Notes: a model not told the origin generated them from the sequence alone. Shown: positions 8,433-16,742, counted from the first letter of the stretch. The stretch: DNA of 64,000 nt from Bacteroidaceae bacterium (GCA_017649485.1 JAGCGS010000040.1:1-64000); one strand, 5' to 3'. Translations and numbers: made by a program.

Positions 8433-9941
8433 ATGAAAAAACTACATCCTATAATGTTTGCAGGCACAGGGAGCGATGTGGGCAAGAGCATCATCGCCGC
8501 TGGTTTTTGTCGCATCTTCAAGCAAGACGGCTTCTGTCCTGCACCTTTTAAGGCTCAAAACATGGCGTTAAATTCCTATGCCACTCCTGAAGGTTTTGAG
8601 ATAGGTCGAGCACAGGCAGTACAGGCCGAAGCAGCTGGTATTCCATGTCATACAGATATGAATCCTTTGCTGCTGAAACCCCAGAGTGACCATACCAGTC
8701 AGGTGGTGTTGAATGGAAAACCCATCGGAAACCGTCATGCCTACGACTATTTCCGTAAGGAAGGTCGTGAAGAATTGCGACAGGCTGTTTGCGAGGCTTA
8801 CGACCGTTTGGCTCAACGCTATAACCCCATTGTGTTGGAAGGTGCAGGTAGCATTTCCGAGATAAACTTGCGTGACAGTGACTTGGTGAATATGCCTATG
8901 GCAAAGCATGCTAACGCGGATGTGATTCTCGTGGGCGATATAGATAGAGGAGGAGTGTTTGCCAGTGTCTATGGCTCCATCGCCTTGTTGCCTCCCGATG
9001 AGCGGAAACTAATCAAAGGCATTATTATCAACAAGTTCCGTGGCGATTTAAGACTCTTTGAGAGTGGTGTAAAGATGTTGGAAAACCTCTGCCAAGTTCC
9101 CGTCTTAGGCGTTGTGCCTTATTACAAAGACATCTATATAGAGGAGGAAGACAGTGTGGCATTGTCTTCCAAATCGATGCAGGCAGAGCAAGGTAGAGTG
9201 AATGTTGCGGTGGTTTTGCTCCGACATCTGAGTAACTTCACCGATTTTAATGTGTTGGAACGTGATCCTCGTGTGCATCTGTTCTATACCAATAATACAG
9301 AAGACCTGCAAAAAGCCGATATCATCATCTTGCCAGGTAGCAAAAGCACCATCGACGATCTGTATGAGTTGCGTCGCAATGGAGTGGCACAAGCCATTAT
9401 CCGTGCCCATCGCAATGGGGCTACAGTCATGGGCATTTGCGGAGGCTATCAGATGATGGGTGTAGAAGTGCTTGACCCTGATAAAGTTGAGGGTAATATC
9501 GAACGTCTGCCTGGCTTGGGCTTATTGCCTGTAAGTACCTCGATGACTGGCGAGAAAGTCACTCGCCAAGATCAGTTCCGCTTGGCAATTCCAACAGAAG
9601 ACTCTGCCATGATGCAAGGCTATGAGATTCACATGGGCGAGACTAAGCCTATTCAAGATGCACAATCCTCGCCTCTGAACATCTTTGCCGATGGCCATCC
9701 CGATGGCTACTTTGTCGATGCCAAATGCATGGGAACCTACATCCATGGCATCCTCGACAATCCAGGTTTTATCGACTTCCTTCTCCGACCTTGGCAAGAA
9801 AAGATTGCCAAAGCTACAATTGTCAATGGATACAATGACCTCAAGTCATTCAAGGAAGAGCAATACGACAAGTTGGCAAAACATATCCGCCAACATGTAG
9901 ATATAAATAAGGTATATCAAATACTCACGAACCATGATTGA
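8433..9941 (+). CDS. cbiP: Cobyric acid synthase
   Basis: The 502-residue protein amidates four side chains of adenosyl-cobyrinate diamide using glutamine and ATP. The N-terminal ATPase part shows GTGSDVGKS (P-loop variant) and FKAQNMALNSYAT. The C-terminal glutaminase part shows the nucleophile cysteine in GICGGYQMMG and a late GTYIHGILDNPGF histidine motif. Length matches CobQ/CbiP. The ATG at 8433 gives an N terminus like known CbiP proteins; an in-frame ATG at 8454 would cut close to the P-loop. It overlaps cobD by eight bases. No riboswitch precedes it, unlike the divergent operon. Confidence 0.95.
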   Translation: MKKLHPIMFAGTGSDVGKSIIAAGFCRIFKQDGFCPAPFKAQNMALNSYATPEGFEIGRAQAVQAEAAGIPCHTDMNPLLLKPQSDHTSQVVLNGKPIGNRHAYDYFRKEGREELRQAVCEAYDRLAQRYNPIVLEGAGSISEINLRDSDLVNMPMAKHANADVILVGDIDRGGVFASVYGSIALLPPDERKLIKGIIINKFRGDLRLFESGVKMLENLCQVPVLGVVPYYKDIYIEEEDSVALSSKSMQAEQGRVNVAVVLLRHLSNFTDFNVLERDPRVHLFYTNNTEDLQKADIIILPGSKSTIDDLYELRRNGVAQAIIRAHRNGATVMGICGGYQMMGVEVLDPDKVEGNIERLPGLGLLPVSTSMTGEKVTRQDQFRLAIPTEDSAMMQGYEIHMGETKPIQDAQSSPLNIFADGHPDGYFVDAKCMGTYIHGILDNPGFIDFLLRPWQEKIAKATIVNGYNDLKSFKEEQYDKLAKHIRQHVDINKVYQILTNHD

Positions 9942-10965
9942 AGGACATGGAGATGACAACTATCGCTATGGGCATCAGATTGTAATGAATTTTAGTTCAA
10001 ATATTTACAGTCATGCTGATCTGAGCGGACTCTACGCTTACCTGCGTGAGCGCATGGAGGTGATTGGCTCTTATCCAGAGCCTGAAGCCTACACTTTAGA
10101 GGCAGAGTTGGCATCATTGCATGCTATAGATCAAGCGTGTGTGCTTGCCACCAATGGGGCTACTGAGGCCATTTACCTCATTGCTCATGCCTATCAAGGC
10201 TTGCAGGTTCAGGTGTTGCAACCCACTTTTCGTGAGTATGCCGATGCCTGTGTCATGAATGGTTGCAGGGTGGGGGCTCTCTATCAGTTGCCTGATGAGC
10301 GTTCGCACTATCGCCTGGATGAGGGGATTCAGATGCTTTGGCTCTGCAATCCCAACAACCCCACTGGCGGTTTGGTTGACAAGCACCATTTGCGGGCATT
10401 GATTGAATCCAATCCACAAGTGTTGTTTGTGATTGACCAGTCTTATGAAGATTTCGTGCTGAAGCCTGTACTCTCCACTGTTGAGGCTTTGGCTTTTGAC
10501 AATGTGCTTCTCCTGCATAGTCTCACCAAACGTTACTGCGTACCAGGCTTGCGATTGGGCTATGTCACAGGTGCTCCACATTTGATGCGACAGCTTCGAA
10601 CACATAAGGTGCCTTGGTCTGTAAACGCCTTGGCTATAGAGGCTGGTATTTATTTGTTAAAGCATGACATCAAAGGTTTGCCTTCCACAGTTTCTTACTT
10701 GCAAGAGGCTCAGCGTCTGCGTGAGAAACTCATGGCTACTGGTGTGGTTGATGTGTGGGATACCTGTACACACTTCATGCTTGCACAATTGCGATATGGC
10801 AATGCGTCGGCTTTGAAAGAATGGTTGGTAGAGCATCATGGCATCCTTATCCGCGATGCCTCCAACTTCGATGGTCTCGATGCTCGCTTCTTCCGGATTG
10901 CTGCACAGCGTCCTGATGAAAACGACCAATTGGTTAAGGCAATAACAGAATGGTTAAATGAATGA
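9934..10965 (+). CDS. cobD: L-threonine-O-3-phosphate decarboxylase-like aminotransferase fold enzyme
   Basis: A 343-residue fold-type I PLP enzyme related to histidinol-phosphate aminotransferase. Visible features are GHGDDNYRYGHQIVMNFSSN at the N terminus, LATNGATEAIYL, CNPNNPTGG, the PLP lysine in HSLTKRYCVPGLRLGY, and a C-terminal FFRIAAQRPDEN arginine motif. Located between cbiP and cbiB, it most likely makes (R)-1-amino-2-propanol phosphate for the nucleotide-loop side chain. It overlaps cbiP and is followed immediately by a heptamer array. The enzyme is sometimes called CobC in other naming schemes. Confidence 0.9.
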   Translation: MIEGHGDDNYRYGHQIVMNFSSNIYSHADLSGLYAYLRERMEVIGSYPEPEAYTLEAELASLHAIDQACVLATNGATEAIYLIAHAYQGLQVQVLQPTFREYADACVMNGCRVGALYQLPDERSHYRLDEGIQMLWLCNPNNPTGGLVDKHHLRALIESNPQVLFVIDQSYEDFVLKPVLSTVEALAFDNVLLLHSLTKRYCVPGLRLGYVTGAPHLMRQLRTHKVPWSVNALAIEAGIYLLKHDIKGLPSTVSYLQEAQRLREKLMATGVVDVWDTCTHFMLAQLRYGNASALKEWLVEHHGILIRDASNFDGLDARFFRIAAQRPDENDQLVKAITEWLNE

Positions 10966-11042
10966 TTAATGGTCAATAGTCAATGGCCAATGGTTAATAT
11001 TCAATCTTCAATGTTCAATTTTCAATGTTCAATCTTCAATTA
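10966..11042. repeat. Eleven in-phase TCAATNN-type heptamers between cobD and cbiB
   Basis: Starting at the base after the cobD stop codon, eleven 7-bp units run without a break: TTAATGG, TCAATAG, TCAATGG, CCAATGG, TTAATAT, then six TCAATNN units. The cbiB start codon at 11025 lies inside the array, so its first codons are made of repeat. Confidence 0.92.
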
Positions 11043-11942
11043 ATAGTAGCTTGGTTGTTAGATGTGGTACTGGGTGACCCAGCTTGGCTTCCTCATCCAG
11101 TTGTCCTTTTCGGCAAGATGATAGCACGAGGTGAGCACGCATTGAACAAAGGTCAGCACCGCAGGCTGAAAGGAGCCCTCCTTGCCATTGTGCTCGTGTT
11201 GCTTGTCTTCTTCGGCACATGGGGTCTGATGAAGCTTTGTGCTATGCTTTCCCCCTGGCTCAGCTTCATTCTGCAAGTCATTCTAATATTCTTTTGCTTG
11301 GCTGGTACTACATTGATTCGTGAAGTTCGTGAGGTTTTCTTTGCCTTAGACCGTTCCTTAGACGAAGGACGGAAGCAGGTGGCTCGCATTGTGGGTCGTG
11401 ATACTACGCAACTCACTGACCAAGAGGTGCGTAAAGCTGCTCTGGAAACCCTTGCCGAGAACCTTAGCGATGGCGTCATTGCTCCCCTGTTCTGGTATCT
11501 GCTCTTGGGAGTACCTGGTATGATGGCATATAAGATGGTGAACACTCTCGACAGCATGATAGGCTATCACTCAGAGCGTTACCTGCATTTCGGATGCTTT
11601 GCTGCCCGTTTCGACGATCTGGCTAATTACATTCCTGCCCGTCTCACCGCTTTGTTGATGGTCTTGGCCTCTGGTCGTCCTCAACTCTTATCCTTCGTGA
11701 AGCGATTTGGAAGATGTCATGCCAGTCCCAACTCTGGCTATCCAGAGTCCGCCTTAGCCGGCATCCTCAATTGTCGTTTCGGTGGTCCACACATCTATTT
11801 CGGTGAGATCTTCGATAAGCCCTATATCGGCACCAACGAGCGAGACCTTACCACTGCTGACATGCATATTGCCGTCAGGATAAACCGCATCTCCGAGTTC
11901 CTGATGGTAGCCATTACCATCGCTCTCAGCCTCTTGTGGTAA
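11025..11942 (+). CDS. cbiB: Adenosylcobinamide-phosphate synthase
   Basis: This 305-residue membrane protein joins adenosyl-cobyric acid to aminopropanol phosphate. Family features include LLDVVLGDPAWLPHPVVLFG near the N terminus, several hydrophobic helices (about 45-85, 155-175, 205-222, 285-303), the ETLAENLSDGVIAPLFWYLLLG segment (quoted here as two parts: ETLAENLSDG and VIAPLFWYLL), NTLDSMIGY and a C-terminal GGPHIYFGE. The first seven residues (MFNLQLI) are encoded by heptamer repeats, so the exact start is uncertain. It completes the rightward cobalamin operon. Confidence 0.93.
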   Translation: MFNLQLIVAWLLDVVLGDPAWLPHPVVLFGKMIARGEHALNKGQHRRLKGALLAIVLVLLVFFGTWGLMKLCAMLSPWLSFILQVILIFFCLAGTTLIREVREVFFALDRSLDEGRKQVARIVGRDTTQLTDQEVRKAALETLAENLSDGVIAPLFWYLLLGVPGMMAYKMVNTLDSMIGYHSERYLHFGCFAARFDDLANYIPARLTALLMVLASGRPQLLSFVKRFGRCHASPNSGYPESALAGILNCRFGGPHIYFGEIFDKPYIGTNERDLTTADMHIAVRINRISEFLMVAITIALSLLW

Positions 11943-11958
11943 TGCTGCACATAAAAAA

Positions 11959-11982
11959 ATCCCCCCATGGATTTGGGGGGAT
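11959..11982 (-). terminator. Terminator of the leftward gene at 12033
   Basis: ATCCCCCC and GGGGGGAT form an eight-pair stem. On the minus strand it is followed by seven T residues, so it terminates the leftward gene; on the plus strand there is no T run, although it may also stop cbiB transcripts. Confidence 0.8.
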
Positions 11983-12032
11983 GTTAGTTAGTATGTATAT
12001 GTTAAGGTGTCTGTGCCTCTTTGCAAACCTTT

Positions 12033-12929
12033 TTAATTCTTCTGAACTGCATCAGGTCTGAGGATGGCGAAAGTGTTACGATAAGCGGTTTCCAAATCGG
12101 TGAGCATTTGTCTTGAACCGAACACCTCAATGGTGTACCATCCCTTATAACCTCTTTCTTCCATCTTATTCAGTACAGTCGAAATCTTCGATGCGCCCGT
12201 TCCTGCAGGTACTGGAGTCATGTCTTCCAGGCTGGCACGGTCTTTCACATGCACGTGACGAACCCTGTCTTTCATGGCTTCATAAGCCTCTACTGGATCC
12301 TCCTTGGCGAAGGTGAAATTACCAATGTCGAACGCAACGCCTAAACTCTTCGACCTGCTCAGCAGGGCTTGGAGGCGCTCTGTACCATAGCATAATGAAG
12401 CCTCATTGTCAAAGCTTTCCACCACCAAGTCAACGCCCTCGCTCACACATCTGTTGGCAAAATCTGCCACATGTTGGCGCACCTTCTCAGCGTCTTCATC
12501 GGTAGCGTCGTTAGGCAATACATTGGGCACCAGCATCAGGTGAGGATAGTTGTGCCTCTTTGTGAAACTGATGGCAGAATCTTCCAGGTCACCCCATCCG
12601 GCACGGAAAAATCCTCTTGCATTATTAGGGTCAAAACCGTCAACATGCTCATCGCCAAGGTAATTGATGTGAACGATGGCACATGAGTGACCAAAGCCCA
12701 GGCTGTCGAGTACGGAAATAACATCTTCTTGATAAGGGTAAACATCGGCACCAGCATAGCCCATCTGCCTTACCTTTGCGGCAGCTTCCACGAAAGAGAT
12801 ATTCTCTTGCTGGGCAATGGTGTTGATATGTACGGCGAATACGGAAATCTTAGGTTCTTCCTGCGCCTTTTGGCCTGTGCATGAGCACAATGTGAAAAAT
12901 GAGGCCAATAACAATGATACAATTCTCAT
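12033..12929 (-). CDS. Sugar phosphate isomerase/epimerase-like lipoprotein
   Basis: A 298-residue exported TIM-barrel protein of the xylose-isomerase-like superfamily. The N terminus is a lipoprotein signal (MRIVSLLLASFFTLCSC). Barrel motifs include GYAGADVYPY near residue 60, LVVESFDNEASL, VAFDIGNFTF, VRHVHVKDR and a C-terminal WYTIEVFGS. These provide the metal-binding Glu/Asp/His set typical of the superfamily. The substrate is unknown; relatives isomerise or dehydrogenate sugars and inositols. The ATG at 12929 is selected because it starts the signal peptide, and a good promoter (12968-12998) precedes it. It appears monocistronic with its own terminator. Confidence 0.78.
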   Translation of the reverse strand: MRIVSLLLASFFTLCSCTGQKAQEEPKISVFAVHINTIAQQENISFVEAAAKVRQMGYAGADVYPYQEDVISVLDSLGFGHSCAIVHINYLGDEHVDGFDPNNARGFFRAGWGDLEDSAISFTKRHNYPHLMLVPNVLPNDATDEDAEKVRQHVADFANRCVSEGVDLVVESFDNEASLCYGTERLQALLSRSKSLGVAFDIGNFTFAKEDPVEAYEAMKDRVRHVHVKDRASLEDMTPVPAGTGASKISTVLNKMEERGYKGWYTIEVFGSRQMLTDLETAYRNTFAILRPDAVQKN

Positions 12930-12967
12930 AACTTCGTTTGGTTTTAGTAAGTTAATATTTTCGTCTG

Positions 12968-12998
12968 CAAAGGTAGTTTTATTTCCATGATTCACAAA
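12968..12998 (-). promoter_or_regulatory. Promoter of the isomerase-like lipoprotein gene
   Basis: On the minus strand TTTG (12998-12995) and TACCTTTG (12975-12968) lie 19 bases apart, giving a leader of about 35 bases before the ATG at 12929. Confidence 0.78.
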
Positions 12999-13088
12999 AT
13001 TTCTTTGAGATTATTTGAAAAAACGCCACTTTTTTCTCCTTTTTTATTTTTTTCCATTGCTAAAGAATGCCAAATGAAAAGATTTTTA

Positions 13089-13096
13089 TACTTTTG
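13089..13096 (+). promoter_or_regulatory. -7 box of the membrane protein gene at 13125
   Basis: TACTTTTG fits the Bacteroidetes -7 consensus and ends 28 bases before the chosen ATG. No clear -33 TTTG is seen at the expected distance, so this is a weak call. Confidence 0.5.
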
Positions 13097-13124
13097 CAAT
13101 GGTATAAATCTAAAGTTTGGTATT

Positions 13125-14063
13125 ATGAAAAACGAAGTCTTTTTTAGTTTGAAGAATCAAGCGTTGTTTTGCTTCCTTTGCTCAGTGGGAGTGCTTTTGT
13201 CGGCACCCAGCAGTTATGAATACGATACCCATCACATCTTATTGCTAATCCTGTCTATAGCCACATTTTTCATCGCCAAGAAATCCACATTGGTAAAGGC
13301 ATTGAGCATAGCCGCTTGCTTAAAAGCCATTCATTCACTCGCTTATAGTCAGCTTCTCTTTTATGTGTACGATGTGCTTTCTAATAGCTATTATGAAATC
13401 ATCTCGTTCCTGATACTGGTTGAGTTACCCATACTGTTTGCCATTGTAAAGGTCAAGGAGTTGCCAGCTAAAGTGTTTCTTGCCATCCTGGCGATTACGA
13501 TTTTCATGCAGAAACTGATGCCATTTACAGACTCCACGGCTTTATGGGTGGTGTTGGAAAGTTTCAGCTTCTATGTTTTCCTCATCTCTCTCGTCCTATT
13601 CTTCATTGCGTCTTATTCTATCTCATTAAATAAAGTTTCACGGAATCTGTCCGTTTTGGCATTGGTTGCATCGGCTTTCGTGCTGTTTGTGGCACTGACT
13701 GGAGTCTTGTTTGAGTTCAACGACAGGTCGGGATCTCCTTCGTTCGACAGCCTGGCTGGCGATTACTCAACCTATGCCATTTGCAGAAAGATCATCCATT
13801 ATTCATCATGTCTGATTTTCATTGCCGGTGTCTTGAAGGCTTCTTATTTCGCCAACTTCTTAAAGAGTTCGAAAATGGCTCTGAAGCGTGCATGTATTCC
13901 TGCCATTGTTGGCATGTTGTTGTTTGGAGTCGTTTATGCCATTGCCGCTTATCATGACAATGCGGGTTTTAATCTCTGGAGTTATTCTGATTTAGTACTC
14001 ATAAAATCAGTCGTTTATATATTATTGGCTTATTCGTTTTATGCTTTTTATCGTTCGGTGTAG
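13125..14063 (+). CDS. Multi-pass membrane protein of unknown function
   Basis: The 312-residue product is strongly hydrophobic, with about eight or nine predicted membrane helices spread from residue 10 to the C terminus (for example FCFLCSVGVLLSA, HILLLILSIATFFIA, FLILVELPILFAIV, VLALVASAFVLFVALTGVLF, and the last at VYILLAYSFYAFY). I recognise no family motif. The ATG at 13125 follows a -7 box; the longer upstream frame crosses that promoter and is rejected. It stands alone between divergent and repeat-rich DNA, so context gives no function. Confidence 0.7.
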   Translation: MKNEVFFSLKNQALFCFLCSVGVLLSAPSSYEYDTHHILLLILSIATFFIAKKSTLVKALSIAACLKAIHSLAYSQLLFYVYDVLSNSYYEIISFLILVELPILFAIVKVKELPAKVFLAILAITIFMQKLMPFTDSTALWVVLESFSFYVFLISLVLFFIASYSISLNKVSRNLSVLALVASAFVLFVALTGVLFEFNDRSGSPSFDSLAGDYSTYAICRKIIHYSSCLIFIAGVLKASYFANFLKSSKMALKRACIPAIVGMLLFGVVYAIAAYHDNAGFNLWSYSDLVLIKSVVYILLAYSFYAFYRSV

Positions 14064-14096
14064 GATTGTAAGGGAACCCTGCTAATGAATGGAGAT

Positions 14097-14283
14097 GTCA
14101 AAATCCGTTCGGACGAATTCCCCCATTCGGTTATTTGTTTATGATTGACCATTGACTTTTCCGTTCGGTCGGATTTGCAATCCGACCGCATCGAATATAA
14201 GGATTTTTAATCCGTAATATATTTATCGCATTGCAAATGCTCATACTCATTACGTTCGGATTACAAATCCGAACGAACGGACA
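14097..14283. repeat. Cluster of REP-like palindromes
   Basis: Several inverted repeats share a CGGATT/AATCCG core: GGTCGGATT-TGC-AATCCGACC (about 14168-14188), GGATTTTTAATCC (about 14203-14215) and GTTCGGATT-ACA-AATCCGAAC (about 14254-14274), with single CCGTTCGG arms nearby and two ATTGA heptamers at 14142-14155. This looks like mobile palindromic repeat units rather than a terminator. Confidence 0.75.
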
Positions 14284-14437
14284 CACCGGCACCCTTCACT
14301 ACCTGCGCGGTAGGATAAAAAGTTCCCAGGTTACCCAGCTGCACGGGAACGCCCTGTGCCAACTGCTCGGGCAGACATCCCGTGATATGATAGAGCACAC
14401 TCTCCAAGTCGCCTCTGTTCCACTTTGATCCTCCATC
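14261..14437 (-). pseudogene. Remnant of an HU-like DNA-binding protein gene
   Basis: The minus-strand frame between a TGA (14440-14438) and a TAA (14263-14261) encodes about 58 residues, including RGDLESVLYHITGCLPEQLA and the following LGNLGTFYP. This order matches the middle of Bacteroidetes histone-like HU-family proteins (helix with EQL, then LGDFGSF). There is no start codon and both ends of a normal HU-like protein (about 120-200 residues) are missing. One end is replaced by a palindrome. I read it as a gene fragment left after rearrangement. Confidence 0.6.
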
Positions 14438-14440
14438 TCA

Positions 14441-14689
14441 TTTTTTTTTCGTATTCCACTATCTCTCTACTATCCATATTTCCTTATCTAATATTAATGT
14501 TAGATATAATTTAATATCTAACAATCCGTAACCCATCTCCTCTTCAAATTCAAATTTCCAAAATGAAATTTGGAATTTGGAACTCGGGCAAACAATCTTT
14601 GCCACACTGTCTGCGAAGATTGTGTGGCAGGCTTTTCACTGTTCTGTTCGCATGCACCGACGCATCATCAGCAAATATCAATGTAAATA
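14441..14689. other. Non-coding AT-rich spacer with small inverted repeats
   Basis: I see no coding sequence here. It has TTAGATAT-ATATCTAA (about 14501-14522), CAAATTTC-GAAATTTG (about 14552-14573), and GCCACAC with GTGTGGC (about 14599-14630) interleaved with AATCTT/AAGATT. None has a terminator-like T run. Confidence 0.5.
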
Positions 14690-14720
14690 TTTGGAGAATG
14701 AGATAATAGTTGTATCTTTG
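14690..14720 (+). promoter_or_regulatory. Promoter of the secreted protein gene at 14749
   Basis: TTTG (14690-14693) and TATCTTTG (14713-14720) with a 19-base spacer match the Bacteroidetes consensus. Confidence 0.78.
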
Positions 14721-14748
14721 CAGAGAATAAATGTATAATGAGTGGATT

Positions 14749-15459
14749 ATGAAAAAGTTGTTTTTGGTATTTATTTGCTGCTTTTCACTCTCGGCTAATG
14801 CTCAATTGGTGAAGTATTGCATGACTTATGCCGATTTCGTGGCTGATAATTGGACTCCTATCGAAGCTCTTACGGAAGGTAGGACGAACCAGGCATGTCA
14901 GATTAAGTTTGATGACGATATGTTTAAGTTCAAGACTGGCGATAAGGAGGCTGACAAAATCATTAAGAAAGAGGTGCTTGCCATTATGTATGGTGACCAA
15001 CTGTTTGTGAATTGTCGTAATCTGCGACGCAATGAAGTTCAGCTTGATTCGAATGATTATGCCAAGGCTTTTAGGTTTAATGGCGACAAGATTTGCCTGT
15101 TGGGATATAAGATAAACAACGCCGCTTTTTTGGCTTCGTTAGGTGCCGATGTGGCTGGTTTCTTAGTAAACGACAGATGGGTAAGTGCGGGATTGTTTGC
15201 TGGTTCTTCGGCTATCTGGATGGATAAGGATTTGTGGCATAAGTATGTGTGCTACCTGCTTGATAGCGAGGCAAATGAAAAAGGTAGGACTGAGGTGGTG
15301 CAGATTACTGATGAGGTGATGGAGAATCTGTTGGCAGATACGCCAGAACTGTTCCTGAAATACATGGGTGTTGAGAGTAAATGTAAGCGTCAGGCTGCAT
15401 CAAATGTGTTGCCAATCCTGATGGAAAAGGGGTTGGTTGACGATGGGGTGGATGATTGA
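14749..15459 (+). CDS. Secreted protein of unknown function
   Basis: A 236-residue protein with a clear signal peptide (MKKLFLVFICCFSLSANA-Q). The mature part begins with a VKYCMTYADFVADNWTPIE segment and has a short hydrophobic glycine/alanine region (FLASLGADVAGFL, near 125-137). The C-terminal third is helical and charged. I recognise no catalytic motif. The ATG at 14749 is preferred over 14731 because it begins the signal peptide. It has its own promoter and ends in a strong shared terminator, so it appears to be a single-gene unit. Confidence 0.72.
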   Translation: MKKLFLVFICCFSLSANAQLVKYCMTYADFVADNWTPIEALTEGRTNQACQIKFDDDMFKFKTGDKEADKIIKKEVLAIMYGDQLFVNCRNLRRNEVQLDSNDYAKAFRFNGDKICLLGYKINNAAFLASLGADVAGFLVNDRWVSAGLFAGSSAIWMDKDLWHKYVCYLLDSEANEKGRTEVVQITDEVMENLLADTPELFLKYMGVESKCKRQAASNVLPILMEKGLVDDGVDD

Positions 15460-15477
15460 TATTATATGGCTATATAT

Positions 15478-15513
15478 AACGATTAAGGCTGCAAATCTGC
15501 AGCCTTAATCGTT
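15478..15513. terminator. Perfect bidirectional terminator hairpin
   Basis: A 16-pair perfect stem (15478-15493 with 15498-15513) closes on the loop AATC. GTTTTG follows on the plus side and the minus side is A/T rich. It separates the convergent genes at 14749 and 15505; the last residues and stop codon of the latter (AAC GAT TAA on the minus strand) are part of the stem. Confidence 0.85.
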
Positions 15514-15801
15514 TTGTATATTTAATTTACGGAGCAGATACCGATAATCCTCCAACAGGTTGTAAAGACCATCTTCAGAGAGAACCCCACGCTTGAGATC
15601 TTCCGGTAAAAGACCTGCTTCGTCGGCAGCAAAATCAGCTTTCCACTCATCACTGCCATAGTATTCATCCAGTAAGCGGATGTCACCCTGTACCAGTTCG
15701 AACGCGTTCAAGGCTGAGTCCATCGCCCTGATTACTTTCAGTGCCATGTTCATTCGCGTCTCCATGTCTCTAATCCGTTTGATATCTGCTTCCATAATCA
15801 T
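15505..15801 (-). CDS. DUF4298-like small helical protein
   Basis: The 98-residue product is acidic and predicted mostly helical. ADIKRIRDMETRMNMAL at the N terminus, a central LLDEYYGSDEWKADFAADE, and a LPEDLKRGVLSEDGLYNLLE segment match my memory of the DUF4298 family. Its function is not established. Two ATG codons (15801 and 15795) are equally possible. No signal peptide or membrane helix is present, so it should be cytoplasmic. It lies 44 bases upstream of nothing else on its strand and appears separate from the transporter gene behind it. Confidence 0.72.
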   Translation of the reverse strand: MIMEADIKRIRDMETRMNMALKVIRAMDSALNAFELVQGDIRLLDEYYGSDEWKADFAADEAGLLPEDLKRGVLSEDGLYNLLEDYRYLLRKLNIQND

Positions 15802-15845
15802 CTTTTTTAAGTGTTATTTATGCAAAAATAATAATTTGTGATAAG

Positions 15846-16742
15846 TCATGCAACTTTTGTTGTGGTTTTTTTCTTCTTGCTGACAATAAACAATCCGGAG
15901 AGGATGAGGATGGAACCCAAGATGGAGATCCAGGTGACTGGCTCTTGCAGGAAAAGGGCAGAGGCAATCATGGTGCTGAGGGGTGAGAGGTAGATGTAAT
16001 TGGCTGATGTCAAGGCACCTAACTCGCGGATTACCACATTCCACAACACAAAGCAGATGAGGGCGGCTATAACGCCCAGGAACACCAGATTCATCCAAAC
16101 AACAGGCTCTGCCAGTTTCTCCAACGGGAATTGCCAGGGCTTGATGAGGAAGGCTGGCAAGATGGTTAAAATGCCGTAGAAGAACACTTTGCGGGTAAGG
16201 AAGGTGACGTTGTATCGCTCTGTCATGCCTCGCATCAGCAAACTGTAAACAGCCCATGAACCAGCCGCAACCAATGCCAGGAAGTCGCCCAAAGGATTAA
16301 GCTTGAGGATGAAACTTCCATTGAAGATCACGAGTGCCACACCTATCAGTGAGATGATGGATCCGCCAACTAGCCATCGGGTGGCACGGATTTCTTTCAA
16401 GAAAGCCATGCCCAGAAACAAGGTGAGCAGGGGAGCGTTGCACACGATGAAAGCCACATTGTTCACCAAAGAATACTGGATGGCAGTGTTTTCTGACCAA
16501 AAATACATGGAACCACCAGCCACACCCAAGGCAACAGTGGTGAGCTCATCGCGCCAGGAGTCGGTCCACAGCTTACGGGGAGAGAATGTCCATACTCCCA
16601 AATAAGCGATGATGAATCGCAGAAGGAAAATTTCTTGCGGATTCAAACCGTTTAATATCAGTACTTTCGTATTGATGAATGTAACACCCCATATAGCTAT
16701 GATGCTGATGGCAAGTAGGTGATATGGCATTTTGCTCTTCAT
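15846..16742 (-). CDS. DMT-superfamily transporter, EamA type
   Basis: A 298-residue inner-membrane protein with about ten hydrophobic helices in two EamA repeats. Helix 1 (LLAISIIAIWGVTFINTK) and the end of repeat one (SLIGVALVIFNGSF) are typical, as is the second repeat start (GDFLALVAAGSWAVYSLLMR). The C terminus is a basic tail (KKKKTTTKVA). Relatives export amino acids or metabolites; the substrate cannot be read from sequence. The ATG at 16742 follows a TATTTTTG -7 box on the minus strand (16771-16764). It is divergent from the LUD gene. Confidence 0.87.
   Translation of the reverse strand: MKSKMPYHLLAISIIAIWGVTFINTKVLILNGLNPQEIFLLRFIIAYLGVWTFSPRKLWTDSWRDELTTVALGVAGGSMYFWSENTAIQYSLVNNVAFIVCNAPLLTLFLGMAFLKEIRATRWLVGGSIISLIGVALVIFNGSFILKLNPLGDFLALVAAGSWAVYSLLMRGMTERYNVTFLTRKVFFYGILTILPAFLIKPWQFPLEKLAEPVVWMNLVFLGVIAALICFVLWNVVIRELGALTSANYIYLSPLSTMIASALFLQEPVTWISILGSILILSGLFIVSKKKKTTTKVA

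Noticed and set aside
14231..14428. Plus-strand 65-codon frame across the palindrome cluster
   Set aside because: It spans repeats and the antisense of the HU-like fragment, with no promoter or recognisable sequence.
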